A stretch of 64,000 nt of DNA from Pseudomonas sp. TH43 (GTDB lineage: Bacteria > Pseudomonadota > Gammaproteobacteria > Pseudomonadales > Pseudomonadaceae): the NCBI RefSeq assembly GCF_016650635.1, contig NZ_JAEKFI010000002.1, positions 1 to 64,000 of the forward strand, read 5' to 3'. A program made the translations under genes and the position numbers. This document shows, in pieces, positions 16,423 through 25,341 of this stretch; positions within the stretch are counted from its first letter, which is position 1; every line of letters starts with the position of its first letter. The notes below the pieces were generated by a model, which saw nothing but the letters and a program-made list of their open reading frames with translations, had not been told where the DNA came from and searched no databases.

Positions 16423-19400
16423 TTAGCGCGAAAAATAAGAGGGGAATCGCGCAAGCACCGAAATTATCAAAGGTTGATACTCATTGATCGATTCCTGGGT
16501 CAAGCCCATAGGACTAACTTTAGAAATCTCAGTCGCAATCATTTTAACCACTTCCCGATCAGGATAATTTCCAGCATACAATCCGATTTCAATATCAGAA
16601 CCCAGTCCGTATTTAAGACGACTCTGCAACCCGCGAAGGAGGATGACACAGTCGTCCAACATTCCTTTCACCTCAAGTATGTCTGCAACACCACCAACAT
16701 AAAGCATCGCTTCGTAACCCAGAAACTTATCGCAAAACTCAATAATATTATCAATGGTCACCGCACGCTTTTGCTTACCCGCTTGGTAGTGGCCTTTCGA
16801 TAATTTAACATACTCAAGCAACGCGTTATAGCTTTGCCCATTGATCCATCTAGATGCAATACCTAATGACAGAGCTTCAGGCATAATTTTGTGACCTATT
16901 GAACCTTGTGACAGTTGCATAACAAGAGTCCAAACCACCCGCAACGCATCTTCACAAGATTCCGAAAGACCAAGATCAAATTGATTATTATTTAACCACT
17001 CCTCTACAACCAACAACTGATCGATGCCTAACAACGAACGCCCGTAGCCTTTATAAAACTTCACATCCAAAGCTTTCATTTTGTCGAAAATATGGACAAA
17101 CAATGCTATCAGACTATTTTGTTCATCTTCTGTCGCAAGGCTATATGCCAAGGTCTCTTTAGCTAACCCCTCAATATCAGCTACATCAGCATCCTGGTCA
17201 TCACCGACATATGCAATAATATAGCTCTCCAACGCACGAAGCCGATCTATCCGTGAGTTCATTTCGAATATCAACGAATCAAAATCCCTTTTCCTATACT
17301 TGTCTTTTTCAACTGCCCGGAGATCAATCGCACGCTGTAGCCAAGAATGAGCGTTGGAAAGAAAATCCAAAACATCAATAGTTGAGCCAGGATTAGAAAA
17401 TTTCTCTACCAAACCTTTTAGACTACTCAAACAGTCTAGAGCACTATCAAAATTCAAAAGCTCTTTAACCTGTCGCCATTTTTTGAACCCTGCGGTCGAC
17501 CTACGATTATCAAAAATTTGTGGATCAGTAAATATTACATTCCCTTCTGTGTAATACCCAGATCGACCGGCACGCCCCATCAGATTTTGAAAGTCTCGAG
17601 TAGATATCGCATTACCAGCCTGAAAAGTACTCGTAATAAGAAGATATCGAATCGGCAAATTTACGCCCTGTGCTAGCGTAGACGTACAAACCACTAGCGA
17701 AGCTTTTCCATTCGACAGTGCCCACTCCACAGATGAACGTAGTCCTGCAGGGATATTTGAGCTATGCGGCATTACACCTATCTTAATCGCCTTTGCGTAT
17801 TCACAACCCCCCATATGCAAAGACGCCAAATAATATAATTTCGCTACTTCTTCAGGGTCACCTGCTGACGCGGGCAATGGTAAGTCCACCCCCTTCTCAA
17901 AAATACTCACCAAGTCCTTACAAACAGATCTTACGACAACCTTAGTCCCACAAAAAATAGCAGCACCCCCCAACTCGCAAAGCTTCACTGCCAAGTAGGA
18001 TGCGACCTCCCGACTATTTAGCCTATCGGGATAACTCCTGACCTTCCCCTTATTCTCTCTAATCTCAATAGGTTGTAATAGGCCGGGAACAAAATATTGA
18101 TTACTGTCTAGCATCCCCTGATCGAAAAACTGAATACCGCCACCGCCTGGAGTACCCGACCAAGTAGCGAAGCCAATTGCTCTGACTGTCGGAAGAACTT
18201 TCGCCCCTTGGATTTCTATTCCTGCTTCAAAGTTAAGCCAGTCACCTATTGACTTAGCATTTGCCATTACTGCTGATATCATAACCTTTTGCGTCTCCGG
18301 ACTCACTGCATCTCGAAGATAGGATATGAGTAACTCGTATGTAACTCCACGCTTGCCAGTGTCAAATTGGTGACCTTCATCAAACAGCAATAGGTCTATG
18401 CTTGCTGCCAACTCATCTTCATGCCGCAAAAGATAGGCCAATTTCTCTGGCGTTGTTATAAGCACACTTCCCTTGGATCGCTCTCTATACGCATCACCAA
18501 GTAGAAATTTAAAAAATTCCGAATCTGCCTCGGTAATTTGATTCAGGTCTGGAAGATCATTAATCAGAACGTCATCTGAAGCAAATGCAACTCTGAATGA
18601 ATCCGATATCTCGGCACACAGAGCTCGAAATGGAGCAACCAAAATTATCAGTTTTGCTCTACCGGATAGTAAAGCACTTCGAACTATTAGTTCCATTGCT
18701 CTACTTTTTCCAGCGCTTGTAGGCATCTGCACGACAGCAGACACTCCTTTTAATACACCCTCTTCTCCCATCAAACGTTGAGCCGGCCATAGCTCCTTCA
18801 TAAAACTAGATCTAGCTAAGATTGATCTCCACGCTTCCAAATCAAGCTCGGTATATAACGGCAGACAAATACGAGATGAATTCCTCATTTTCACCTGTAC
18901 TACAGCACAAATTACGTCTATAAAAAGCAAGTCTCTGTCTGACCCAGCGCTGTACACCATTTCCCGCAGCTTAAGGGCGCTAGTGTTGACCTCAATATCC
19001 GATACTCCCCCCTCATAAAACGAATTTAAATTGTTCACCAGCCTAGTAGCACCTTCCGAAAAATAACCACCTGGCTGACGGTACCAACTATGTTGATGAT
19101 CAGATTTCAGAACCCAAATCAACACCCCCTCCAGACGGTGAGTGCTCAGTTCGTAATCATATGGGATTTCTTTAGCTAACACGGAAGAGCTTCCTGGCAT
19201 GTCAGCTAGGTAATATGCAGAAGCACCAAGCATTCTTAAGTACACGCCAGACTTATCAAGAAGACCCGATCCATCAAGTGAATCAAAATACTGTGCAACA
19301 TCTACAAGCTGTTCTTTAAGACCAGCCAACTCCTTGAAATCTTCATTCTTCAGCGTTAGTGCAGCTAGTTGCCCTAATATGCCAATCGTCAAAATTATGA

Positions 19401-19518
19401 GCGCGAAAGGATCATCAGCCAATGGAGGATGAATATCCTCAGACACCTTCAACTCTTTCAGCTTCGCCGTCGCTTTAGACAGACCTAGCAATCTTTTAGA
19501 TCGAGCCTCAAGCTTCAT
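16423..19518 (-). CDS. hamB: Hachiman defence helicase HamB
   Basis: 1031 aa from the ATG at 19518, which overlaps the end of hamA (ATGAAGCTTGA). Superfamily 2 helicase: Walker A 'PTSAGKS' (about 265), DEGH box 'LLFDEGHQFD' (about 380), motif III 'SAVMAN' (about 415) and motif VI 'QNLMGRAGRSG'. A long N-terminal helical region and a C-terminal domain of about 300 residues flank the motor. In Hachiman, HamB binds HamA and uses ATP-driven DNA scanning to control the nuclease. The gene is visibly AT-richer than the flanking host genes, indicating transfer. Downstream, 16166-16422 shows no gene. Confidence 0.93.
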   Translation of the reverse strand: MKLEARSKRLLGLSKATAKLKELKVSEDIHPPLADDPFALIILTIGILGQLAALTLKNEDFKELAGLKEQLVDVAQYFDSLDGSGLLDKSGVYLRMLGASAYYLADMPGSSSVLAKEIPYDYELSTHRLEGVLIWVLKSDHQHSWYRQPGGYFSEGATRLVNNLNSFYEGGVSDIEVNTSALKLREMVYSAGSDRDLLFIDVICAVVQVKMRNSSRICLPLYTELDLEAWRSILARSSFMKELWPAQRLMGEEGVLKGVSAVVQMPTSAGKSRAMELIVRSALLSGRAKLIILVAPFRALCAEISDSFRVAFASDDVLINDLPDLNQITEADSEFFKFLLGDAYRERSKGSVLITTPEKLAYLLRHEDELAASIDLLLFDEGHQFDTGKRGVTYELLISYLRDAVSPETQKVMISAVMANAKSIGDWLNFEAGIEIQGAKVLPTVRAIGFATWSGTPGGGGIQFFDQGMLDSNQYFVPGLLQPIEIRENKGKVRSYPDRLNSREVASYLAVKLCELGGAAIFCGTKVVVRSVCKDLVSIFEKGVDLPLPASAGDPEEVAKLYYLASLHMGGCEYAKAIKIGVMPHSSNIPAGLRSSVEWALSNGKASLVVCTSTLAQGVNLPIRYLLITSTFQAGNAISTRDFQNLMGRAGRSGYYTEGNVIFTDPQIFDNRRSTAGFKKWRQVKELLNFDSALDCLSSLKGLVEKFSNPGSTIDVLDFLSNAHSWLQRAIDLRAVEKDKYRKRDFDSLIFEMNSRIDRLRALESYIIAYVGDDQDADVADIEGLAKETLAYSLATEDEQNSLIALFVHIFDKMKALDVKFYKGYGRSLLGIDQLLVVEEWLNNNQFDLGLSESCEDALRVVWTLVMQLSQGSIGHKIMPEALSLGIASRWINGQSYNALLEYVKLSKGHYQAGKQKRAVTIDNIIEFCDKFLGYEAMLYVGGVADILEVKGMLDDCVILLRGLQSRLKYGLGSDIEIGLYAGNYPDREVVKMIATEISKVSPMGLTQESINEYQPLIISVLARFPSYFSR

Positions 19519-20314
19519 TCGCACCTCGCTCGTAAAGTGCATCAATCAGAGGTATCAAACTATCTCCGCGTATCACGAGCATTTCAACATTACCTTTATA
19601 AGGATGTGCGTTTGCCGTTGTCAAAGCGAGTTTCGTCAAATTAAAAGAGGATGTACTTACAACCGCGGCAGCGCCGTACCCCTTATCATATGGATGATCT
19701 GAATAATTTTGAAATCTAGCAATTGTTGATAATCCTTGAGCATCTCTCTTATCACCCAATCTTTGCCGCATCGCGTTTAATGTTTCAGCCAAACGGATAT
19801 CATCCTTAGCTGAATCATCCACCGCCTTTTGTAGCACCTTAGCTCTACCTTTTTCCGATGCGAGCGCCTTAATTTCATAAATTAGTAAATGATCACTGGC
19901 ACTTGGCGAGGAGTTATTCCACTTAAAGCCCACTACATCTGAACCCTTCGCCGATTCGTTCGCTATAATTTTTCTATCCCATCGTGTTCTAGGAACATCG
20001 TAGCCACGCAGGTACTGCATGTAATCCGCAACTAATATTTCAGCAAAATCCCCGGACCTAATACTAGGTCCTGGCTTTTTCGTTTTGGAGGGAAACTTTA
20101 TCCCCATTAAATAATTGTAACTGGTAACATGAGATGGCTTGATATACTTTAAATCATCATCACTACAGTAATGGCGCCTAAAGTGCCCAGCCCAAGCCGA
20201 CATTGTTAATTGGTCGGCTATATCGTGTCGAAGTTCAAAGATTGGAACGGTTCGACCACAGGCGGAACTGAATTGACCAGTATTCTTCAACCATCCAATG
20301 TGAATAAGACTCAC
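19508..20314 (-). CDS. hamA: Hachiman defence nuclease HamA (DUF1837)
   Basis: 268 aa from a GTG start with GGGAG seven bases upstream. DUF1837 hallmarks: 'SGDFAEILVADY' (87-98), 'KGSDVVGF' (123-130) and 'IYEIKA' (145-150), giving a PD-(D/E)XK-like set with Asp126 and Glu147-x-Lys149. HamA is the nuclease effector held in check by HamB; activation leads to DNA cleavage and population-level phage protection. It is coupled to hamB by an 11-base overlap and is equally AT-rich. All motifs are intact, so the system is predicted to be functional. Confidence 0.93.
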   Translation of the reverse strand: MSLIHIGWLKNTGQFSSACGRTVPIFELRHDIADQLTMSAWAGHFRRHYCSDDDLKYIKPSHVTSYNYLMGIKFPSKTKKPGPSIRSGDFAEILVADYMQYLRGYDVPRTRWDRKIIANESAKGSDVVGFKWNNSSPSASDHLLIYEIKALASEKGRAKVLQKAVDDSAKDDIRLAETLNAMRQRLGDKRDAQGLSTIARFQNYSDHPYDKGYGAAAVVSTSSFNLTKLALTTANAHPYKGNVEMLVIRGDSLIPLIDALYERGANEA

Positions 20315-20781
20315 GCTTCAGCTCCCTAAGATAACGTGCCATTCGAACGCGCACTGGCCACATGCCTCCTTTATTAGCCGAGTTTCGTCTTTTTATCCAG
20401 GTTCTTAATCTTTTATCACTTTGCAGATCTTTCCTGAGCCTACCCACTACCGGTGATACGCGCACGGAATCCCCTGACTGACGCGTGAGGACGATCGGGA
20501 ACGTGAGCCATGGCCGACATGGCGTACATTGAGAATGTGATTCTTAACGTTCTGAACAAGAGGTTCAGGCATCCATGGGAAGCATGCTAAAGAATGCTGC
20601 TCCAGCAGAGGGCAAGGGAATCAGAGGCCGCTAACTATGAGTCATCCCTGTGAATTGCTGGCTCGAATATCCGATTTTATTGAAAGCAGACGCAAATACT
20701 CTGCTCCGGGCTTGCGGCTTTTTTTGGAACAGCACTTGAACCGTAATCATCTGAACGGCAAAAGCAACCGACCTCCTGTAA
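20315..20781. other. Junction between Hachiman region and gspC; no gene seen
   Basis: Apart from the hamA upstream region, only short frames are present (for example a 26-codon frame at about 20510-20590 starting M-A-D-M-A-Y-I-E-N, and one from 20637 that runs antisense into gspC). These may be truncated remnants at the island edge. The sequence turns GC-rich again at about 20780. Confidence 0.5.
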
Positions 20782-21210
20782 TCACGGCCTCACCAACCTC
20801 GGCATCTCAACCCCCCCACCAACCTCTCCACCCCCAACCGCACCCTCTCCCCCCTGCTCAATCACCACCCCATCCCTCTCCACCGCTACCAACTTCACCC
20901 CAGGCCCCACCCTCTCCCCCTGCAAAAAACTCCTCGGCGGCCCATCGTTCAGGCTCAATATCGCCACCGCCCCCCGACTCCCCGCCATCACCCCGCTCAC
21001 CTTGATATCCATCGGCGCTGTTTGATTGGAAAACCACTGCAACGCTGGGCTATCACTGCGCGCCGCCAGCAATTGCGGGGGCGCTGCCGGGGTGTGTGAT
21101 TCGGCGGAGGTCAGCAGCAGCGACGACCACGTCGCCACGCCGACCAGCGCTGCGAGCAGTGCGAGTGCCTGGACCATTTGGGGTGGGGAAACGCGTGCGG
21201 TGAAGGTCAT
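20782..21210 (-). CDS. gspC: Type II secretion protein GspC (HxcP-like)
   Basis: 142 aa. One N-terminal transmembrane helix ('MVQALALLAALVGVATWSSLLL') followed by the periplasmic homology region with 'IKVSGVMAGSRGAVAILSLND' and 'FLQGERVGPGVKLVAVERDGVVIEQGG'. It links the inner-membrane platform to the outer-membrane secretin. The PDZ or coiled-coil domain of longer GspC proteins is missing, as in short Hxc-type forms. Its C-terminus is low-complexity G/E/V-rich, next to the island junction. Confidence 0.85.
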   Translation of the reverse strand: MTFTARVSPPQMVQALALLAALVGVATWSSLLLTSAESHTPAAPPQLLAARSDSPALQWFSNQTAPMDIKVSGVMAGSRGAVAILSLNDGPPRSFLQGERVGPGVKLVAVERDGVVIEQGGEGAVGGGEVGGGVEMPRLVRP

Positions 21211-21330
21211 GGGTTGAATCTCCTTTTTATCCCTGCTGTCAGCCTACGCGGCAATTCTCTCCGTTTTATTTCACACGCCTTACATGTTGGCCGTGCAGGA
21301 TGTTGCTCTACGCAAAGGAGCGCGCTAGCG

Positions 21331-21777
21331 ATGAACAGGCAACAGGGTTTTACGCTGATCGAGTTGATGGTGGTGCTGGTGATCATTGGCATCGCCAGTG
21401 CGGCGATCAGCTTGAGTATCAAGCCCGATCCGTTGCAGTTATTGCGCAAGGATGCGGAGCGCGTGGCGCAGTTGCTGCAGGTGGCGCAGGCGGAGGCGCG
21501 CGCGGATGGCCGGCCGATTGTGTGGGTGAGTGATGCCAAGGGGTTTCGATTTAGTCGGCGCAGTGACAGTGGCAAGGGGTTTGATCATTTCGCGCAGGAT
21601 CCGCAGTTGCGGCCGCGTGCCTGGCAGAGTCCGAAGATGGAGGTGCGGGTGGAGCCGAAACAGAGGGTGGTGCTGAACGCTGAGTGGATCAATCCGCCGC
21701 TGCAATTGACGTTGTCGGATGGCTTGAATCGGTTGAGTGTGCTGCGCGATGGCACGGGCCGGATCAGTCTGCAATGA
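21331..21777 (+). CDS. gspH: Type II secretion minor pseudopilin GspH (HxcU-like)
   Basis: 148 aa. Very short leader MNRQQG^FTLIELMVVLVIIGIA, followed by the GspH pattern 'LRKDAERVAQLLQVAQAEARADGRPI'. AAAGGAG lies ten bases before the ATG. It joins the shaft to the tip complex. Divergent from gspC, and its stop overlaps the gspJ start (ATGA). Confidence 0.92.
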   Translation: MNRQQGFTLIELMVVLVIIGIASAAISLSIKPDPLQLLRKDAERVAQLLQVAQAEARADGRPIVWVSDAKGFRFSRRSDSGKGFDHFAQDPQLRPRAWQSPKMEVRVEPKQRVVLNAEWINPPLQLTLSDGLNRLSVLRDGTGRISLQ

Positions 21778-22382
21778 AGCGCCAGCAAGGGTTTACGTTG
21801 ATTGAGGTGATGGTCGCGATTTTGTTGATGGCGGTGGTGAGTTTGATTGCCTGGCGGGGGTTGGACAGTGTGACGCGGGCGGACAGTCATTTGCAGGCGA
21901 GTAGTGAGCAGAGTGACAGTTTGTTGCGGGCGTTGAATCAGTTGCAGCGGGATGTGGATATGCGGGCGGGGATTGAGTTGACCGAGCCGAAGAAGGTGGG
22001 GGTGGATGATGAGCCGCCTACTGCCCCGCCCGCGATTACTGTGCGTAGTAGCGACAGTCAGGGGTTTCGGCTGGAGATCATTCGTACGGCGGCGGATCAA
22101 CCGGGGGCTTTGCAGCGGGTGCGTTGGTGGGTCAAGGGCGACACTTTGTACCGCGCGGTGGCTGAGGCGCGGAGTCGGTATCCGTTGCCGGCGCCTGGGA
22201 ATGGGGTTGCTGTTTTGCAGGATGTGAGTGATGTGCAGGTTCGGGTTTGGGAGGTGGATAAAGGGTGGCGGCAGTTGAGTGGTAATCGGCGGGAGGATCC
22301 GTTGGGGTTGGAGATATACCTGACCCGCCAAACACCCCAAGGGCCTGAGAAATACCGTCAAGTGATTGGTCCACTGCAATAA
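21774..22382 (+). CDS. gspJ: Type II secretion minor pseudopilin GspJ (HxcW-like)
   Basis: 202 aa. Leader MKRQQG^FTLIEVMVAILLMAVVSLIAWRGL (W-R-G-L/M is typical of GspJ), then 'LLRALNQLQRDVDMR' and 'VRWWVKGDTLYRAVAEA'. It belongs to the GspI-J-K tip complex. It is the last hxc-type gene on this side; the next host genes are vreR-I-A, but a nuclease gene has been placed in between. Confidence 0.92.
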   Translation: MKRQQGFTLIEVMVAILLMAVVSLIAWRGLDSVTRADSHLQASSEQSDSLLRALNQLQRDVDMRAGIELTEPKKVGVDDEPPTAPPAITVRSSDSQGFRLEIIRTAADQPGALQRVRWWVKGDTLYRAVAEARSRYPLPAPGNGVAVLQDVSDVQVRVWEVDKGWRQLSGNRREDPLGLEIYLTRQTPQGPEKYRQVIGPLQ

Positions 22383-22513
22383 ACCAGCATCACAGCACAA
22401 GTCCAAGGGCGCGGTCTTGGATTCCTCACGCCCTTCGTCTTGGAAATGTCATTACGTTGACGGGCCGATGCAGACCGCGCTGGCCTTCATGGACTGATCG
22501 GCGTCGTAGGCGA

Positions 22514-23575
22514 TTACAGGATGCCGCTCAGCACTTCTTCCAAGCTTTCACCATCTGAGTTCTCAAAAAGACCGCCCTCACCAAACAAAACCTGAATGTT
22601 GGCCTGTTTGAAGAAATCCGCTTCTGCAAAATCGGATGCTGTGCTCGCAGGCAGCACCAGGATGAGCTTGGTATCAACATCTCCGAAACGATGCCGGTAG
22701 TAGGCAAGCTGGCCAAATCCAGCGTAGAGCTGTGCTGACATGGCGCTGCTGGTTTTGACCTCAAAAATCACCTTGGCCTTTTCTGTGGCTCTGCTGACTA
22801 GCGCCAAATCGACACGGTGCTTGCCAACCTTGAGCTCGGAATTTCCCTTAACGAGTTCATCCAGCTTGCGATGGAGGGCATTACAGAGCGGGCCGTGTAG
22901 ATACTGGTATTCGCATTTGTCCTGCCCAGGTACATAAGACTTGCTGCCCTCAAATTCTTCCCGCTCCCGCCACTTAGCGCCCGATTCGTCTTCGTCGTCG
23001 GGGGCCGGATCTGAGTTCTCGGCATCATCTCCAAGCTCCGCCTTTCTTTGCTCCTTGAGCCGCTTCACCTTGAATAGGAACTCGGCAATGTCATTCGCGA
23101 TACTCGGGGAGTTTGTTGAGGACACAGCGATTACGTCTGCGTTCCGACCGTCGTCTGCTACCTCCATCAACCAATCCTGAAAGTGCTCGAGCGCATCTCT
23201 GCGGGGCACCCGGCCACGAAATGCCGTGAAGGTACCGCGATGACCAATTAGAGTTTCGCCGTCAGGACCAGCTATCAAAACCCCTGAAACCTTGCGGTTG
23301 AGGCCGTCAGGAATGTTGATCTCAGCGTCGGGAGAGAGTATCCCGCCCTCAAAACCCAGCTTGAACAGGTGTGCTTGTCTCCCATCCCAAGGCGGAGGAA
23401 TAGCGAACAGCATTTCCCCAAGATCGGTTTCCAATGCATAGGTAAGGCAGGGTGCTCTATCTCCACTCGGAAATGCCCACACCTCTTCCCCGCGGGGCTC
23501 TGCCTGATCGATCAGAACCTTTTGAAAAGATCGAATGCCTCTACGAAGCCGAGCGTTCCCTGTAATTACCTGCAC
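22514..23575 (-). CDS. Putative PD-(D/E)XK nuclease, stand-alone
   Basis: 353 aa from GTG 23575 (GGGAG six bases upstream; TTG 23578 also possible). The C-terminal third has a restriction-endonuclease-like core: 'KHRVDLALVSRATEKAKVIFEVK', i.e. V-D-L then E-V-K, followed by the helix 'SAQLYAGFGQLAYYRHRFG' and 'LILVLPA'. The N-terminal 200 residues match no family I know, and the acidic linker 'DDEDESGAKWREREEFEG' separates the two. No methylase or partner adjoins it. Located between the convergent ends of gspJ and vreR, which are neighbours in P. aeruginosa, so it is probably an acquired gene, possibly defensive. Confidence 0.72.
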   Translation of the reverse strand: MQVITGNARLRRGIRSFQKVLIDQAEPRGEEVWAFPSGDRAPCLTYALETDLGEMLFAIPPPWDGRQAHLFKLGFEGGILSPDAEINIPDGLNRKVSGVLIAGPDGETLIGHRGTFTAFRGRVPRRDALEHFQDWLMEVADDGRNADVIAVSSTNSPSIANDIAEFLFKVKRLKEQRKAELGDDAENSDPAPDDEDESGAKWREREEFEGSKSYVPGQDKCEYQYLHGPLCNALHRKLDELVKGNSELKVGKHRVDLALVSRATEKAKVIFEVKTSSAMSAQLYAGFGQLAYYRHRFGDVDTKLILVLPASTASDFAEADFFKQANIQVLFGEGGLFENSDGESLEEVLSGIL

Positions 23576-23819
23576 CAATCTCTCCCTTCGTTCACCTAGG
23601 AGGCCACCGGATCTTCGAAAGAATCAATGGCCCAAATTTCGCGATGCTAGCACTTTGACACGCCTCTATGTTACCTGCTGCTGCACAACCCAGAAGCCGT
23701 ATTAGGCCAGTTCGCCTGCCCGAGAATAGGGCGGGCCCACTGATAACGGTATGACTGTAAGGAAGCCTTCGCGAGCAAGCTCGCACGGGGGTGGTGGTGG
23801 TGGTGTTGGCGGGTGTGGG

Positions 23820-24758
23820 TTAGCTGAGGACGACTACGCCGCCGGGTAGTTCGGTGCATTTGATGCCGTAGGCATCGCGGATGAGCAGTGCGACGCCGGC
23901 GAGTTGGTCAAGGCTAAAGCGAGCCTGCACCCGGCGTTGGCCGAGTTCGCGGTTGAGCAGCAGCAACATGCCGGGGCGGTAACGGTTGATTTCGTCGATC
24001 ATCTGGCTGAGGGTCGCGCCGTTGAAGACCAGCACTTGTTGGCGCCAGTTCATCACTGCGGCTGTGTCGACGCTTTGTACGCTGCCGACTTGTCGCGCGT
24101 CGTAGGTCACCTGCTGTCCCGGTTCAAGACGCAGGCTACGCCCCTCAACATCCACTTCAACCGCACCATCAAGGCAAGTCACGCAGACTTGTTGATCAGT
24201 GTTACGCAAGTTGAAACGCCCCTGACTGGCCCGCAACCACCCTCCCCCAGCCTGCATCGCCAACGGCAACCGCGCGGTCTGCACTTCAACTTCACCACTA
24301 ACCAGCTCAAAACCCTGAACACCCTCAGACACCGCACGCTGATTAATCCGCGTCTGAGTATTCAGCTCCAGGCTCACACCCTGCGCCGGTTCGAAACGAC
24401 GCTGCTGGCCGACTTCAGTGATGTAGTCAGCGCCCAGCCCTTCAAAGCCACCGGGAATCGTCCCGCGCACCAGCAAAAACGCCGCCGACGCAGCAATCGC
24501 GCCACCGAGAAAAGCACGTCGGCCAAACCCGCGCGGTGCCTGCATCTGCTCCACGGCCGGTTGCAGTTGCTGCCACAACCGCTTGGCATCTTCGAACGCG
24601 CGGGCATGTTCGGCACTCCGCTCGCACCATTCGCGCAATGCGCGGGCGTCGGCCACGGTGGCGCTACCGGAGGTCAGCAGGACCAGCCAGTCGCGGGCTT
24701 CGCTGTGCAGATTGTCGGCCGCCGATGGCTCAGCAGGTGTCAGTCGAAAGATGTTCAA
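23820..24758 (-). CDS. vreR: FecR-type anti-sigma/sigma regulator (VreR-like)
   Basis: 312 aa. N-terminal cytoplasmic domain with 'EARDWLVLLTSGSATVADARALREWCERSAEHARAF' (FecR N-terminal DUF4880 pattern), one transmembrane helix at about 83-100 ('FLGGAIAASAAFLLVRG') and a periplasmic FecR domain ('LELNTQTRINQR'). Family members pass a signal from an outer receptor to an ECF sigma factor. Here the partner genes vreI and vreA precede it in one minus-strand operon. The region 23579-23819 holds REP-like sequence only ('ccttcgcgagcaagctcgc'). Confidence 0.85.
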   Translation of the reverse strand: MNIFRLTPAEPSAADNLHSEARDWLVLLTSGSATVADARALREWCERSAEHARAFEDAKRLWQQLQPAVEQMQAPRGFGRRAFLGGAIAASAAFLLVRGTIPGGFEGLGADYITEVGQQRRFEPAQGVSLELNTQTRINQRAVSEGVQGFELVSGEVEVQTARLPLAMQAGGGWLRASQGRFNLRNTDQQVCVTCLDGAVEVDVEGRSLRLEPGQQVTYDARQVGSVQSVDTAAVMNWRQQVLVFNGATLSQMIDEINRYRPGMLLLLNRELGQRRVQARFSLDQLAGVALLIRDAYGIKCTELPGGVVVLS

Positions 24759-24789
24759 ACGCGCAGATTCTCAACGAATTGATCGGGCA

Positions 24790-25341
24790 CTATTCAGAAG
24801 ACGGTTTTCCGGCCCCGCGACCGAACCGCTGAAACACTTTTCTTTCCAGTTTCGCGGCACAAAAGCCCAATGCGGCTTTGATTTCCTTCTCGACCATGCG
24901 CGTGGAAATGCCGAAACGCTGGGAAATTTCCAAGTGCGGCGCCTCTTCCAGACGCGCCGCAATGAAGATCTTGCGACGCCGTGCCGGTAGCTCGTACAAA
25001 GCGCTGAGCAGCGACTGGATTTCCTTTTGCCCGCCCACTACCCGCGCCGGGTCGAGGGCTTCGTCGCCGATTTGCAGCAGTTCCTCGACTTCCTCGCCGG
25101 TGAGCAGGCGCGCATCGGCCTGACGGCGGTCGGCGGCGATGTTCAGGGCCATGCGATAGAGGTAGGCATTGGGCCGCAGGACGTTCGGCGGCGTCTCCAT
25201 GCGGTCGACGCGCAGGTAGGTTTCGTGCAGCACGTCGTTGGCCAGATCCTCCGAGCCGAGACGCCTGCGCAGGCGCACCCGAAAGTCCTCGTAGGACGTC
25301 AGGAACAGCTGGACCATCGAACCTTGTCCGGTGTCTTTCAT
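24790..25341 (-). CDS. vreI: ECF sigma-70 factor (VreI-like)
   Basis: 183 aa from the ATG at 25341, which overlaps the vreA stop (ATGA) and has AGGAG upstream. Region 2 'FRVRLRRRLGSEDLANDVLHETYLRV' and region 4 'LPARRRKIFIAARLEEAPHLEISQRFGISTRMVEKEIKAAL' are intact, as in FecI-type iron/signal ECF factors. In P. aeruginosa VreI activates the hxc genes and virulence functions. Its conserved place next to the gsp genes suggests that it controls this secretion system. Confidence 0.88.
   Translation of the reverse strand: MKDTGQGSMVQLFLTSYEDFRVRLRRRLGSEDLANDVLHETYLRVDRMETPPNVLRPNAYLYRMALNIAADRRQADARLLTGEEVEELLQIGDEALDPARVVGGQKEIQSLLSALYELPARRRKIFIAARLEEAPHLEISQRFGISTRMVEKEIKAALGFCAAKLERKVFQRFGRGAGKPSSE

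Noticed and set aside
20235..20465. 76-codon minus-strand frame upstream of hamA
   Set aside because: Overlaps the hamA start region, is Arg-rich with no family, and lacks a ribosome site.
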